A stretch of 64,000 nucleotides of DNA. Source: Aquila chrysaetos chrysaetos (taxonomy: Eukaryota; Chordata; Aves; Accipitriformes; Accipitridae). The stretch covers positions 44,744,120 through 44,808,119 of the forward strand of contig NC_044006.1 of NCBI RefSeq assembly GCF_900496995.4, written 5' to 3'. How positions within the stretch are numbered: position 1 is the stretch's first letter; each line of letters begins with the position of its first letter. Under the pieces are notes generated by a model. The model was not told the DNA's origin. It worked only from the letters and a program-made list of their open reading frames with translations, and did not search any database. Both the position numbers and the translations under genes were made by a program. Shown here one piece after another: positions 53,005-64,000 of the stretch.

Positions 53005-53073
53005 AAGACCTACTGGCTCATATAGCCATGAAAAATGGAAGACGTAATCTGTAATAGAACATATACAGCATAA

Positions 53074-53099
53074 TATTCATATAAAATATTCATATAAAA
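53074..53099. repeat. 13-bp perfect tandem duplication
   Basis: TATTCATATAAAA occurs twice in a row. Confidence 0.9.
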
Positions 53100-56000
53100 T
53101 CTTTCATTATTCCATAGTGAGTCTATCACTGTGCTGTGAAGCCCAGCACTTCAACATGAGTTTGAGATGTGAGCATTATTGATGACCGGCAACATTCGGT
53201 GTTTTATACCTATGTTCCCAGACACATGTGAATAGAACCTTCTTCAAGCCATGCCATAAAAACCTCTAGAAATAGAAATTACATTAAATTGTTTTGTGAA
53301 TCTATATGGTATAAAATAATCTTTAATCCAATTATTTTAGGATTGTCTAAGTCTGTAAGGGAGTTTCCTGTCTAATTACAACATACAAAACATCTTCACT
53401 GTGATGTAAGTCTCTCCCTTAAACTTCATGCAAATTAGTTGGATGGTTAAGCTTGTGAGTCAAAAAATGGTCGACCTTATAAGGCTTCTCTTCACTTACC
53501 TACTGTCTCAAAGGATATAAATGTGGTCATAGCAAAAGAATTAGGTGTTAAGGCATCCCTGCTCAAGGAAAGTGATTCCCTTCCCAGGTCCTACCAGCCT
53601 TTAGACTGTCTCCCCTACTACATTCCCGCTTGTTTAGGCTGTTTATAGGTGCCACTGCCTCTTCAGCTTGATGCTCCTCTTCCTCAGCAGTAGGAAACAT
53701 GGGATATATCTGTCTCCAGTATGTGCCCCTTCTGGGAGCACTTTTGCTGCAGCTCTGGAGACAACCTGTCAAGGCAGGACTACCATCTAAATGGGCTGCA
53801 GAGTTTCATACAGGTTGAAGAAATCTACACTGGATGTAGAACCAGAGGTCATTCTGTAAGATTGCCTTCCTCATTGCACCAGTAAAAAGCCTGTAAAAGG
53901 GCCTTATCAAAGAAAAGCAAAAGTAAAATAAAAAATGACTCAAAAATCTACGTCAGAAGTACCGGGCTGAGGTTCATCACTAGCTCTGTAGGACAACTGT
54001 AAAAACATGGTTCGTACAGAGGTATCTTGTGACACCTCAGGACTAGGAATGGTAGTTTCAGAGAGTGGTTTGGAATTGCAGTTCACAATCTGCTCAGGAA
54101 TGACATGAAAGAACAGACCATAACGCCACCCATTTACTTATCACAAACACTTCACTTCCTGGCATGGTAGTAAGAGTATGGGATGGTGCAGGGGAATGGT
54201 GATTATTCTATACCCAACACAGTAGTCCAGGCAACAGCCCCTTTCTCATGCTTTGGAAGGGAAAGGAGGACACATTCTCCAAGCTCACAATGTTTGAAGC
54301 CTTACTGTGATTTATGAAATACAACCACACCACTTCTACTGCTTTTCAGGAGGTGCTGGGAAGAGAGAGAGAGGATCTGGGTTCCAGAGAACAAAAGATT
54401 CAACTGTTTGGGGTTTTTTTTTCTTCTTTTGCTGCCAAGCCTGTAGAATGCAGAAAAACTGGCTGGTCCCTGCATTAATAAAAGCCTTGAAAATGCAAAG
54501 CTGGAATTCAAAAGACTTAGGAACAAATGTGACAGAGACGACTGTTCCTACCTGAGACATACAAAGAGGATCAGAATTCTTAAATTCAAAGTAAATTACT
54601 ATAATATATGGATGTGGTAGGGGAATTCTAGGAAATGTTTCGCTTCGTTTAATGGAGTTTTATTCCATAACTGCATACAGAGTTCAGCTGTAATGGAAAT
54701 AATATTTTCTGCATGTTTTCATTACTGGTACAGTTGAAAGGACACTCATTCCACTTATCCAACTGTATGAAAACCAAAACTTTCAGTTTTCAGAATGTGA
54801 CCAGCCAACATATCTACACCAATAGCTTAAAGGCTGGGCACCAAAATCCATTTTAATCTAAATAAGATGAAGCATGTATTGTCCTTGATACAGTTATTTC
54901 TGATCCATGCTGCTGTAAAAGCAGATGCTGGCTCAGATTCTCTCAGAGATACTCAGCCGTTATTCACTAGGTCAAGCAACACCCTTCCTGAAGGGGCTTA
55001 CTTATTGAACTTTGTGCGTAGAACTTAGCTGGTAAGTCCTTAATGTGTGTTTTAATATTTTAGGCTATATTTTAGGCTATGCTTGACATTTCATAGAACC
55101 TCAGCATATGAGAAACACACGCTTGTTTTGAATTTACAACAATCAACAGTTCTTATTGCAAACTGTGCAAAAAGTGCATATAATATGTTTTAAATCTTTG
55201 TCTTGCACAATCTTCAATATATATTTGTTGCATTAAGACATATGAATTTCCCTTCAGATGGTCTGGGGAGGTATGAAGAACAGTGGACCTGGTCAGATTC
55301 AATAGAAAATTTATATGCAGTAAGCCATAATCACAATTAGTCATATCAAAATTTTCTTTGAGAGTGTGATTTTGAAGATAGAGGGAAAAGAGAGTATAAT
55401 GGCTTAAGCCATTCATTTTTAATCCTTTCAGATGCCAGTCCCAGGCAGGTTAAGGAGTTAAAAGGAGACTTTTGTAATTAAAAGCTTAGAAATATCTAAA
55501 AGCAGACTGGTATTAGACTACCATACCATTGTAGATATTACTGCATAATCCTTCTGCCTAAAATTATTCTAGCTAGCTTTCCCTTCCTGTATCAAAGTGA
55601 CACCTTTAGCTCCACTATAAACCTCCAACAAGTTCCACAAAGCTGTTGTACATGCACCTGGAGACAGATTTTGAAGAATATTTTTAGAACTTGTACAGGG
55701 GCTAGCCAGACAGACTCACAGTCTCCAGGGGGGGCGGGAAAAAAAAAAAAAGAAAAAGCAGAATGTTCTTCGTAAAACATAATTTGATTTGAGTGAAGAT
55801 GCTAAACCCACCCTTGTTTAATATCATCAGCCTGAGGAACTCTGAGTGAACTTGGGAAGCTTGCTCAGGAAGACCTTTTTTTTCCCCCTAATTATAAAAT
55901 TATGAAAATGTGATTCAGTGTTCTGAAGGAAAAGAGGGAACTGGGTGAGATGAATCAGCAGCTGGAATGTCAGCAGAAAGATGTGTGCCTGGAGAGACTT

Positions 56001-59000
56001 GTTTGGCTGTGAAAGTGTTGTTCTGCTTCAGAAAGAAGTAGTTTTGATTTGGAGCAAAAAGTCCAGCTTTGTAATCAGTAGAAGGGCTTTTTTTTCCCCA
56101 GAAATCCTTTCTGAAATCCAGTTTTAATCCTGCTATAAACTGCAAAATGTGTCATTCTAAAAATATATATAGTTATGGCATGTTGAACAGGTTGACCATG
56201 TACATTAATTAAAAATAACTCTCTATCCATGAAAATAGATGTTTTGATGAACTGGCGTAATGTGCAATGGGAACACGCTGGGAAGGCAGGCAGGAAGAGG
56301 GACCACAAACCCAACTGAAAAAGCCTTGAACTGCAAAGTGTCATTACAGTGCTGCATATAATTCTACTGATGCAAACCAGGTATATGAGTCAACACAACT
56401 TCTCTTTGTAACCCTAAGAAAGCAGACATAGATTTAAAAGGAGCTAAGAACCGTTAGGATTTCCTGCCTTATTTCTCACATCCCATTACTAGTAGCTAGT
56501 GTGAGACAAATCAAATGATGTAACTGGGCCCACAAACTTGTGCAGATCCTCTCCCACATCATTAGGTGAACCTTTTTTCTCTCCCTCCCACTTCATGCTG
56601 GTTCAAGCTAGGAGGTCATGTCTTATATCTTCCCTTACCTCTTCTCTTCTGTTAAAGTACAGCTGTATCCTTTAAAGTCTCTAGTACTGAATAAATTCTT
56701 GCCTTCCCTGCCCAGAGAAAGCAAACAGATCATTGCCTTCATTTTACAGGCAAATCTAAATCTAAACCATGAAGTCCAAACACCCAGGCTGACAGTATTA
56801 AATTCCTGTGGTTTGCTACACGTACTGATATCATGGCTGTCTTCCCCCCTAAATCCAGGCATAAACTCCAGGACTGCTGACAGCTAATGTTTTTCTGAGG
56901 ACTATTTATTAACTGTGTAGCACCCTGGAAAAATATGTGTATCAGAGCTCCTTTGGTAACCTTTACACATAAAGGACAGTAGGTTAATACTGATACCCAC
57001 ACTGTGGTGGCAGCAGCAGAGAACCTGAAAGGGCCCAAGAGTTCTGGATCTAAACCTCACAAAAGGCATGGGATTTTGTATGATCATATTTGTGCAAGGG
57101 ATTGGTTTTTTTCTATTTTGTCCTTGCTAAAAATATTGCATAAAACTATGAATAACACTGTTAAGTTTGTAAATTATGACATTCAAACATGAAGAAATGT
57201 CTGAATGGATTTTAAGACTAGATAGCACCTTTTGATCAACTAGTTTTTCCTTCTGTATAGCACAAGACATGATACTTCATCTGACAATTCCTGTATCAAT
57301 CACATAACATCTGGGTAAGCAACATATATTTTTAGAATGAAATTGGATCCTTATTTAAAGACTTCAAAAGATGTAATCTATTACTTTCCTTATTCCAGTG
57401 AGCAGAAACTTTCCCACTTTAAAGTGATTTGTTTCTATGCAGATTTTTTTTGCTTTATTTCCCAGGCACTGGCTCTCACTATGTTACTGTCTGCTAAATT
57501 AAGGAGCCTGGGAGAAACTGGGATCAAGTCATGTCTTAACCATCTCTTGGGTCAGCTTCTTAAACTCCCTCACTGTGGGGCAGATTTCCAGACATCAAAT
57601 ATATATATATATATATATATATATGTTTTATTTCTTTCCCAAACCTTTTCCAATTTTTCCATGTAAACTTATTCTTTCTTTCCTGTGCACAGGAATTATG
57701 ACAGTACCTTTAACTACTTATCCCATTCACCCCTGCCTTACCAAAGTTACATTGGACTGACAGCCAGCAGGCTAAGAGTTCTCATCTCATCTCTTTCCCC
57801 AATTGCCTTGAACTAATCTTTATACTATAAGGATTTTAAAATTCAATAAAATTTCATACTCTCTTGGCTTTCTTTCCCCAGTTTCTTCTCAGACAAATGG
57901 CCTATTTTACCCCTAGGAGTAATGAAGAAAATAAGGAATTCTTTATGTTTTAGAATCTGTCTCCTTCCCTGATTTCTATCAGTGGATAGAAAAATCTTTT
58001 GTGTGGATTTATTTCAGGCTGGCAAGTTTACTTTAACACTGTTGCTTATACACCTAGGATCTTAAAAGGTTTACACCATGCAATAAGGAATTCTGCAGAA
58101 CCCCCGTAATCCTCAGATGCAGAACCAGTTACGGTGTAGTTGTATTAATGAGACACTCCTAACCTGAGCTAATTAGCCACGCTGAGAGGTAGGGCTGACA
58201 AACCTGAACATAGAACCACACACGTACGAATATATTGCTTCTGCACATTACAGATCATGTACATTAATGCACTGTGTGGCACAGGCACACCTATAGTGCT
58301 TCAAACTCATGCCTAGCTCTGCTATAACTAGCTTTCAAAGCCAACTGTCAAACAAAGCTGAAAGACTACACAATTACATTTCGATCTGTCAAAAGAAAGA
58401 CATTTGCCTTATGTTAAATGGCATGCTCAAGAGGGAGTGACCTTTCTTCCCCACCTTATGGTAGACATTAGGTTTTTCAGAGTCTATGCTATTGGCTTGG
58501 GTCATAACAGCCTCTTGGCAAGTAATGCAGCCAGAATGAGCATCCAACAAAACAGCTTCAAGGATATATAAATACTAATTTGTTGCAATTTGCCATTCAA
58601 GAAAGTGCTGCAACATTCTTAACTCTGTGGTAATTCTATGGCTACAGTGATGAGCTTGTGTAGGCACAAAGGAACCAACTGCATCCCTGTTGCAAAACTG
58701 GAAAATTTGGAAAAAAACCTAATTCTGGGAAAAAGAGTTTAATGATGTATTGGCACATCATACATCTAATGGCAGTAAAATAAAAAAGAAGGAAAAAAAG
58801 GTAGGTTTATTCAATATACTTTTAAATTTTTCACTTTCATTTTAACAATTTTTTTTGTGTTCAATTTATTCTTTTATGTCATGTTTGGGAGTCTCCTATC
58901 CTGTATAGTATTATATTCAACATTTGGTTTGAAAATCACACACACATAAAAAATAATGACATTAATTGTTCATGCTTTATGAACAAAGGGTAGTATGTAC

Positions 59001-59890
59001 GTGTATCTTGGGGCCCAACTTCTGAAATACCAAATTAATGTTCTTTTTGAGGACTACATATAAATATGTGCTTAAGGAACTGCTTCCACTGAGAGCAATG
59101 AGACTAAGACTTATGTTTAAAGTTAAACCTGGACCACTGTCTCAAACAAGGATTCTTTTGTGAATGACAGCCTAACATTGAGATGAGTCCAATGACTAGT
59201 AACACTTGGTTTCCAGTGGTGTCAATGTGAGAATCAGGCCCTTAATCTGCATCGTCCTGAATTCTGCAAAAATAGCAACTGGATGTGCAGACCAAAGGCA
59301 CAGAAGTGATCAGTCAGAATAAATGAATTTTATAAGTACAGATATATTGGAGGGAAAAAAAAGGGAAGAGACAAACAAAGGGATTTCTACTGCCTTCTCC
59401 CCATCTTTCCATTAGCACTCAATAGTGAAAAATGCCCATTTGTATCAGTCAATGCAATCACAGCTGCCTTGCCTGCACAGTCCCCCGAGGTAGACTGCAC
59501 CATCCTTCACCCCTCATGGCACCTACAATTATAGTCTGCAATACCTGCAAGTCTTTAAGATGACTCTTTTTAATGGTTCCCCCAAACACACTGCTCCTAA
59601 CCCCAAAAAAGGTTCATGCATGAACTTGGAAGGTTTGTTTGGAAGGATTTACTTTCGATTTCAAATAAATGTACATTCTGGGGACTTCCAGGATATTCAC
59701 TGGGTCTGTCAAGGAATGGAAACATAACAGATGCCCACCAGCTTACTGGCAAAGAGAAGAGGTTCTGTCAAAACAGCACATTTATTTGGAATTAAGAATC
59801 TAATTTTAAATCTCCCTCTTTGACAACACTCATATCTTTGGCATTTACATTTCCAATGTTTATACTACTGTCTTAAGAACACTTAAGTAG
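53100..59890. other. Intergenic downstream of TMEM196, no gene seen
   Basis: This is AT-rich DNA with a (TA)13 at 57599-57624 and an ancient-repeat fragment near 59083-59135 (CTTCCACTGAGAGCAATGAG). I see no exon of POLR1F, the expected next gene by mammalian gene order. Confidence 0.55.
57599..57624. repeat. (TA)n microsatellite, 13 units
   Basis: This is an uninterrupted AT dinucleotide run. Confidence 0.95.
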
Positions 59891-60238
59891 AACCTTTATT
59901 TCCAAATAAAGTTTCATAACTTGGCAGGCTCATGCTCACTTTATAAATATAAGAACTTTAAATCATTTTCCATATAAACATATGTAATATTTCCTACCAA
60001 AAGTGTGTGACAGCCAACAAGTTCAATTATTCTCAATCTATAAATCTGTACAAGACAGGTCATCCAAAATAATGCATCAGCCCAGGCATAATTACGACTA
60101 TACATGTCCAGTAAATAAATAAATAACCTCTCGGTATGAAATAGCAGCAACTTGCCAGGAAAATTATATTGTGTTAGAATATCCCATAGGTTCATTGGAA
60201 TACAGTTGCAGTGAAAAATGACAGGAGGCCTCTTCCTC

Positions 60239-60547
60239 CTAAGAGTGTTCACAGTTCTCTGCTGAGTCGGAAATCAGCAAAAAGTGAGGAAGAGAAAGAC
60301 GCCCCAAGTTGTCCTCTTCGCCGGTATGCAGGCAGCCCAGCAGGGAGGAGGCTGCCAGGGAGAGCTGTTCAGTTCCTCCTGTCAGCAAGAGTCTGTGGAG
60401 ATGGTCCAAAGATCCGCAACACTGACGTGGGCACCTTGCCTTCTGCTCCGAAACACAGAATGAAAACAGAATGACAAAAAAAGAGTGTATTTTTCCAACT
60501 GACACCCTCAATACACAACGCCACATGAGCAGGCCCACTGATTGCAC
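60239..60547 (-). other. Unconfirmed 102-codon minus-strand frame
   Basis: This frame lies in a locally G+C-richer patch. Its distal part (SEQKARCPRQCCGSL to SDSAENCEHS) looks more compositionally protein-like than nearby frames, and candidate acceptor AGs lie at its start (near 60447-60455). Complements of AATAAA occur downstream on that strand, near 59895. I recognise no family and no domain. It could be the last exon of an unknown minus-strand transcript, or chance. Confidence 0.12.
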
Positions 60548-63500
60548 AGGGGGTGATTACAGAAGCAGATGCTGCTCACCGAGAATGAGCGCGGTGCTGG
60601 TTTAGCCCAGATTACTTAGCTTTTTGGACAGCTCAGCAGCAAGAGATTAGGAGCAAGCCTAAGCATGGGTTTAAGTGTGCTGAACCCTGTGGCCTTCACT
60701 GTTCATAGCTCCCACCGGTTGCCAGCCTGGCTGCCGCAGCCACGCTGCCTTGGCAGAACTGACCCTTGGCTGCCTGGGAGTGGACCGGGCTGCATGCAGT
60801 TGCACCACACCTGACTCCTCTGGCCATGAAGAAGTTGGGAGATTACTAAAGCACGCAATGTCCTCCCACCACTCTCCTCTGGAGTTTGGCTTGAGCCTGG
60901 TTGTGCTGGTGAAGCTGAGTTTGACAACAGGCCTGGATTTTCTTAGAAAGCCTCTAATGGCAATAGCGTAACACGGACTCAAACTGAGGCTAAGCATAAT
61001 TTAAGACCATGTAAAATTAAATCCCACTAATGAGTCCAGTACAGCGTTAAAAGGCATTAGATTCTGATAAATGGTTTGGGTAGCTGCAGACTAGGCCTTG
61101 CAAGCCTGATATCTTATGTGCCTTGTTCTCAAAGTGGGATATCCCAAGTTTCTTTAGATATTTGGCTAGTCAGGGAGAAAGGGGATCGTTTCCAGAGGAA
61201 ACATTTCCTGTTCTCGGGATCCAGAGCTCTGAATCTTTACCTTAAATCAGGAACCTGTGAAGGAACCAGGCACTTAAAAGCTCAGGCTGCTTCGAGACAA
61301 CTTCACGGTTCTACCTCTCGCATCACAACTCAACAGCAAGAGCCCCTTTTGCTCAGCCTGAATGCATTCAAGCTCCTATCCCCATTTCTTAGCGTGTTCA
61401 CCAAATGTCTTGCTAAAGGTTAAGCTGGGAGGCCCTCTTCTGTCGAAATGAAGCAGGCATGATTTACTTCACAGAGGAGCACACAAAGCGGCACAGCTCT
61501 GGGAACTACTGATTAGGACAGTCAGCTACAAGCCCTGAATTTTGCTGTCAGCTTGTCACACCGTTTCTTTCAGGTTTGGGTGTTGGGGGTTCTTTCCTCC
61601 ACGACTGCCTAAGCAAACCTGAAAGCAGAAGCAGACTACTGAAAAAAAATCAGCATTACTCGGTGCCACTCCCCGCTCCAGCAGCTGCAGGACAGCTCAG
61701 TTTTAACCCACTTTTTTCCTGTCGTCCCACAGTCATACAGCTGGGTTGTTAAAGCACGCCCTGATACTGCAGTTTTGTATCTCCTCTGTCTGGGAAGGGA
61801 ATCAAAGCCACTTCCCAGTTCACTCTTCTGGCTGCTATGTAAAATAAGGGCTTGTCATCCACCCGCATTTGAAAAAAGACTACAAATGGGTTGCAGGGAG
61901 CAGACAGATGATACTATCCATGTATTTTTACAGGTATTCTCATCATATCACACAGATTAGGGCCCTCAAGACCTGTTCTGCTTAGAGGTTGGCTCCTGGC
62001 AATGTTTAGAATGGAGCTGGAGAAGGAGCCTTTTGAAGCGGGGCAGGTCAGCCCAGTGCACCACACTGAGCTTCAGGCAGCACAGGACAACTCATACTGA
62101 GTTTTGTCCCAGGATTAAAACGGAGTTTCTGAATTGGCACCTGAAATGCATCTCAATCCTGTTTTGGCTGTCTAAGTCTTTCACAGGATCTGATTCTTTT
62201 TGTACAAGACAGTTCAGAGCTTTGTTTCACCAACACAATGCAGCCTAACAACAGTTCCTGCACTGGTATATCCAGGCATGAACCTGTAACATCACTGATC
62301 CTTTGCCCTTACCATAAGCAATCCAGTAAAAAAAAGGGGGACACCCCCCCCCCATTAGTTGAAAATTCTATTACAGACTTAATTGGCAAACTGTTTTTTC
62401 ACTCTCAGAAGTAAAGATTTAAACCAAAACACTCAGATTTGTTATCCCCTTTCTTACCCTGGCTGAAAATCAGTATTAGTTCTATTTAAGTCAGCAAGGT
62501 TAAAAGCAGACATGGGAGAAGAATCAGTTCTGACTGGCCAACAGTGAGACCCTTCCAAAACCCTCCAAACCTACAGTGTGTGCATAAAGTTAACTAGTGA
62601 GGTGTACAAGATGCAACTGAAAACATAAATAACTTCGGCAAGTCAGTGTTTTTCGAGGTTGTTCCTTCCTACTATTTCCTAAATCAACCATGTCCAATGT
62701 TTCTGTATTCCTTTCCTCATTAGAGTATTGCCAAAAGGAATGATGATAACTCACCATAGTGATCAAATCACCTGAGAGACTCTATTACTCTGCAAAAGAT
62801 GTTCCACTGGAATTACTTTAAAGATGAAAAATATCTGCTTCTTCTACCTGTGGTTAAAAAAATAATTTAAAAATACTTTCCATGAATGAAAAGACTTTGC
62901 ATTTTGATAATTATTGCAATACACCTGAGGGAGTTACATCATTACTAACCTGAAGCTTTTGTAGAAAGCTGTTGCTCATGGAAAGCAACTCAGAGTTCAA
63001 AGGCTTCATTTATTGCTTTTTCTTTATCCTGTCTAGCTGAAAAAAGACTGGGCAGAGTTTTTTCCCCATTGTTGTAGTGACAAGCTAGTTTTCCCCAAGA
63101 TTTTGTGTCCTATTGTTGCTGTGGGACTATCTGATTCTTTGCATGCTGACAGCAGTATGAATCCTCACACTGACTTTAGTTGGCAGTTTTTCAAGTCTAA
63201 GGTTCTCCTTACCTACATGTAATTGTGTCCCATGGTTTGGACTACTGGAAAGAAAGGACTTCATTGTGTAGACTTAAAAGCAGTACAACTACTGTGACAT
63301 GGCAAAGTATGAGTATTTTGGTTACTCATATGGTCTTTTCATAGTGAGATAAAGTACCTTTATTTAATAGTAACAATGCAGCTGTAGTTCAGTCTCTCTT
63401 ACCGATGAGTACATATGTAATCACCTGCAAATGCTGCCAAGGAGCCACGACTACACAAAATCATTGGTTTTATATGAGGAACACTGAGAGGTGGGGTTCA

Positions 63501-64000
63501 AATTCTATTTAAAGAATCAAAAATACATGGCATGTTACTGGCTCAGTGGCTGAAATAACACCGTGCAATAATAATGTTATGATAAGTAAAAAAGCATATT
63601 TCATCTAGTCATGTCAAAGTACTTAATGAGCATAAATTAAGACTCAAAACATCTGTGTGAGGTTGATATTATTGTACCAAACTGATATGTAATCTGAAGT
63701 CAAGATAAATACAGTCAAGCTGATGGGCCCAAAGTCTCAAACTAACTCAATCACTGACAGGGCCCTGAGTACATTCCCTCCCTCCTGGGGGTTTGGCTGC
63801 TTGGGCTAAGACCCAACCTCAACAAGCAGCTCTCAGGCCTTGAAATGGTTATGAAGAAAGAGCTCTCTGAGAAAAAGCTGGAAGAAGCCTCAGCAGAAGC
63901 TCTCCCCTTTTCTTGGGAGATTAATTTAAGTGGAGGCTGAACCTTGGTCCTTGTTGCAGGTCCACATGTGCTAGGTCTTGAATCTCTCTGATTCTGAACC
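60548..64000. other. Intergenic, no gene seen
   Basis: The composition is mixed, with no coding exon that I can support. An AAGCATGGGTTTAAGTGTGCTGAA motif of the ancient-repeat type lies near 60660. The window ends without a recognised feature. Confidence 0.5.

Noticed and set aside
53005..64000. Searched for POLR1F (TWISTNB) exons, expected downstream by synteny
   Set aside because: No frame resembles the protein; it probably lies beyond the window.
63940..64000. Acceptor-like TTGTTGCAG near the window end
   Set aside because: No clear reading frame follows in the few bases left, and no family match.
1..64000. CRISPR array, operon, tRNA or prokaryotic system
   Set aside because: The repeat content, intron structure and composition are those of a bird nuclear genome; no such feature was found.

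Overview
This window is vertebrate nuclear DNA, almost certainly from a bird. Three lines of evidence agree: 3' fragments of CR1 LINEs ending in the ATTCTATGATT-type tail, avian-type ERVL solo LTRs with 5-bp target duplications, and one intron-containing gene with clean GT/AG junctions. The LTR types look like those I know from neoavian genomes, but I cannot fix the species. Most of the window is AT-rich non-coding DNA. Nearly all open frames in it are short chance frames.

The only protein-coding gene I can support is TMEM196 on the + strand. It has four coding exons at 32682-32846, 45533-45589, 47413-47667 and 51887-51949. All junctions are phase 0, and together they encode a complete 179-residue protein with four membrane segments. 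Its promoter lies in a CpG island (about 31880-32870) that also holds a 21-G tract, a TATA-like site and two upstream ORFs. A 107-bp (CCCTT)n tract starts 66 bp inside intron 1. A polyadenylation signal lies at 52720.

Layout: 1-763 is the 3' part of an ERVL-type LTR with an internal ~48-bp minisatellite. 3075-3538 is a solo LTR with a perfect CRE palindrome. 7787-8975 is a CR1 on the - strand. 14097-14689 is an old solo LTR. 19941-20281 is a CR1 on the + strand. 20282-31879 is intergenic DNA without a gene. 31880-51949 is TMEM196, whose 12.7-kb first intron carries a 133-bp tandem duplication, a CR1 (41133-42080) and a 1150-bp solo LTR (42415-43564, duplication AATAG). The region 3' of the gene (52746-64000) has no confident gene. 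It holds a pre-miRNA-like hairpin (52932-53004) and an unconfirmed 102-codon minus-strand frame near 60.2-60.5 kb.

In mammals TMEM196 sits between MACC1 and POLR1F (TWISTNB). I saw no recognisable exon of either here. I found no bacterial-type system, CRISPR array, tRNA or rRNA, and nothing I would call a new multi-gene system. The best leads are the hairpin, the intron-3 inverted-repeat element, the uORF pair and the LTR-borne CRE site.
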